64,000 bases of DNA. Source: Lichenicola cladoniae (lineage in GTDB: Bacteria > Pseudomonadota > Alphaproteobacteria > Acetobacterales > Acetobacteraceae). Both the position numbers and the translations under genes were made by a program. Shown in pieces: positions 63,559-64,000 of this stretch (position 1 is the first letter of the stretch; every line of letters starts with the position of its first letter). The notes under the pieces are model-generated. The model saw only the letters and a list, made by a program, of their open reading frames with translations. It did no database searches and was not told the DNA's origin. The DNA lies in the NCBI RefSeq assembly GCF_013201075.1, contig NZ_CP053708.1, forward strand, positions 2,919,501 to 2,983,500, written 5' to 3'.

Positions 63559-64000
63559 TGATGAATCTGAGAACAAGTTTGATTATCGGAACATGTCTCG
63601 GCGTAATGGGCGTCTCATCGGCGCATGCCGCGACACCGACGATGTCGGCAGGCGTCAACCTCTCCGGCCTTGAATTCAACTCGAGCGTGCTGCCAGGCGT
63701 GGTCAATCACAATTACGTCGCGCCGTCCGACGGTGAACTTGCCTACTACCAGAGCAAGGGCGTGATGATGATCAGGCTGCCGGTCCTCTGGGCTCGCCTG
63801 CAGCCCAATCTCCTGGCGTCGAGCCCGAGCACCACCCTGGATCCTGCTTACCTGGGCCTCGTGAAGAAGATCCTCGCGCAGGCTGCCGCCCGCAACATGC
63901 AAGTCATTGTAGACATTCACAATTATGGTGGTTATGCCACTCATAAGATCGGCGACGGAACCGTCACTCAGGCACAGTTCGCCCAATTCTGGCAGATCCT
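63559..64000 (+). CDS. glycoside hydrolase family 5 (cellulase-like), 3' truncated by window edge
   Basis: 147 residues visible from ATG 63559 (second ATG at 63562). Signal peptide to SSAHAA near 24, then GVNLSGLEFNSSVLPGVV, a MIRLPVLWARLQP strand with the conserved GH5 Arg, and MQVIVDIHNYGGY with the conserved catalytic-site His. Catalytic glutamates lie beyond the edge. Secreted endo-beta-1,4-glucanase-type enzyme. Being divergent from an EPS operon that should build a cellobiose backbone, it may trim or release that polymer. Confidence 0.85.

Noticed and set aside
1-64000. CRISPR arrays, prophage genes, rRNA or tRNA genes
   Set aside because: No regularly spaced repeats, phage structural genes, or recognisable tRNA/rRNA sequences were seen by eye; a tRNAscan or Rfam run could still find small RNAs.

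Overview
The window is high-GC alphaproteobacterial chromosome. Acetobacteraceae is the most likely source: it has an acetan/xanthan-type exopolysaccharide locus beside a GH5 cellulase, a cyoABCD quinol oxidase, GapR (DUF2312), many sugar-acid catabolic genes, and decayed IS5/IS1031-like and IS21-like fragments. This placement is an inference from gene content; no rRNA or other decisive taxonomic marker is present.

Layout. 1-3250: a tightly overlapping set of dipeptide epimerase (partial), POT-type peptide transporter and serine hydrolase, which looks like a peptide salvage operon. 3541-4947: a DUF4174 protein and a class I glutamine amidotransferase. 5114-13981: a hexuronate/aldarate catabolic island with two ACS-type MFS carriers, uronate dehydrogenase, an IlvD-type Fe-S dehydratase, a FadR-type regulator, a divergent DapA-family lyase, an SMP-30 lactonase and an RraA-like protein. 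13982-16400: a patch of decayed fragments (CocE hydrolase, thiolase, IS5-type transposase) around two intact genes, a nucleoside deoxyribosyltransferase-like protein and a CHAP lipoprotein. 16416-20367: GapR, zwf, a Nudix protein and a DUF1796 protein. 21266-33301: a second catabolic island, all on the minus strand, with IclR regulator, tartronate semialdehyde reductase, hydroxypyruvate/glyoxylate reductase, RbsBAC-like ABC importer, aldo/keto reductase, GlcG-like protein, LarA-family 2-hydroxyacid racemase and glycerate kinase. Most steps converge on D-glycerate. 33302-35144: gene-poor, with an IS21 remnant.

35145-50736 is mostly housekeeping: prfC, rpsD, a TrmJ-like methyltransferase, cysS, a MATE pump, cyoABCD, gltX, a small acidic protein, a nicotinate phosphoribosyltransferase-like gene, class II DAHP synthase and AlkB. 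50833-53881 holds an SMR pump and a divergent csoR/copper P1B-ATPase pair sharing a clear CsoR-type operator. 53992-61875 is an exopolysaccharide operon in the order GumD-like, GumM-like, Wzc-like, GumH-like, beta-barrel, OPX/GumB-like. A 1.7 kb gap separates it from a divergent, truncated GH5 cellulase at the right edge.

The most interesting points are: the LarA-centred glycerate island; the short OPX protein paired with its own beta-barrel in a compact EPS locus lacking flippase and polymerase; the POT transporter whose proton-coupling ExxER motif is altered; the DapA-family enzyme with a rewritten pocket motif; and four consecutive hairpins between rpsD and a TTG-started prfC. I see no CRISPR array, prophage or tRNA/rRNA gene.
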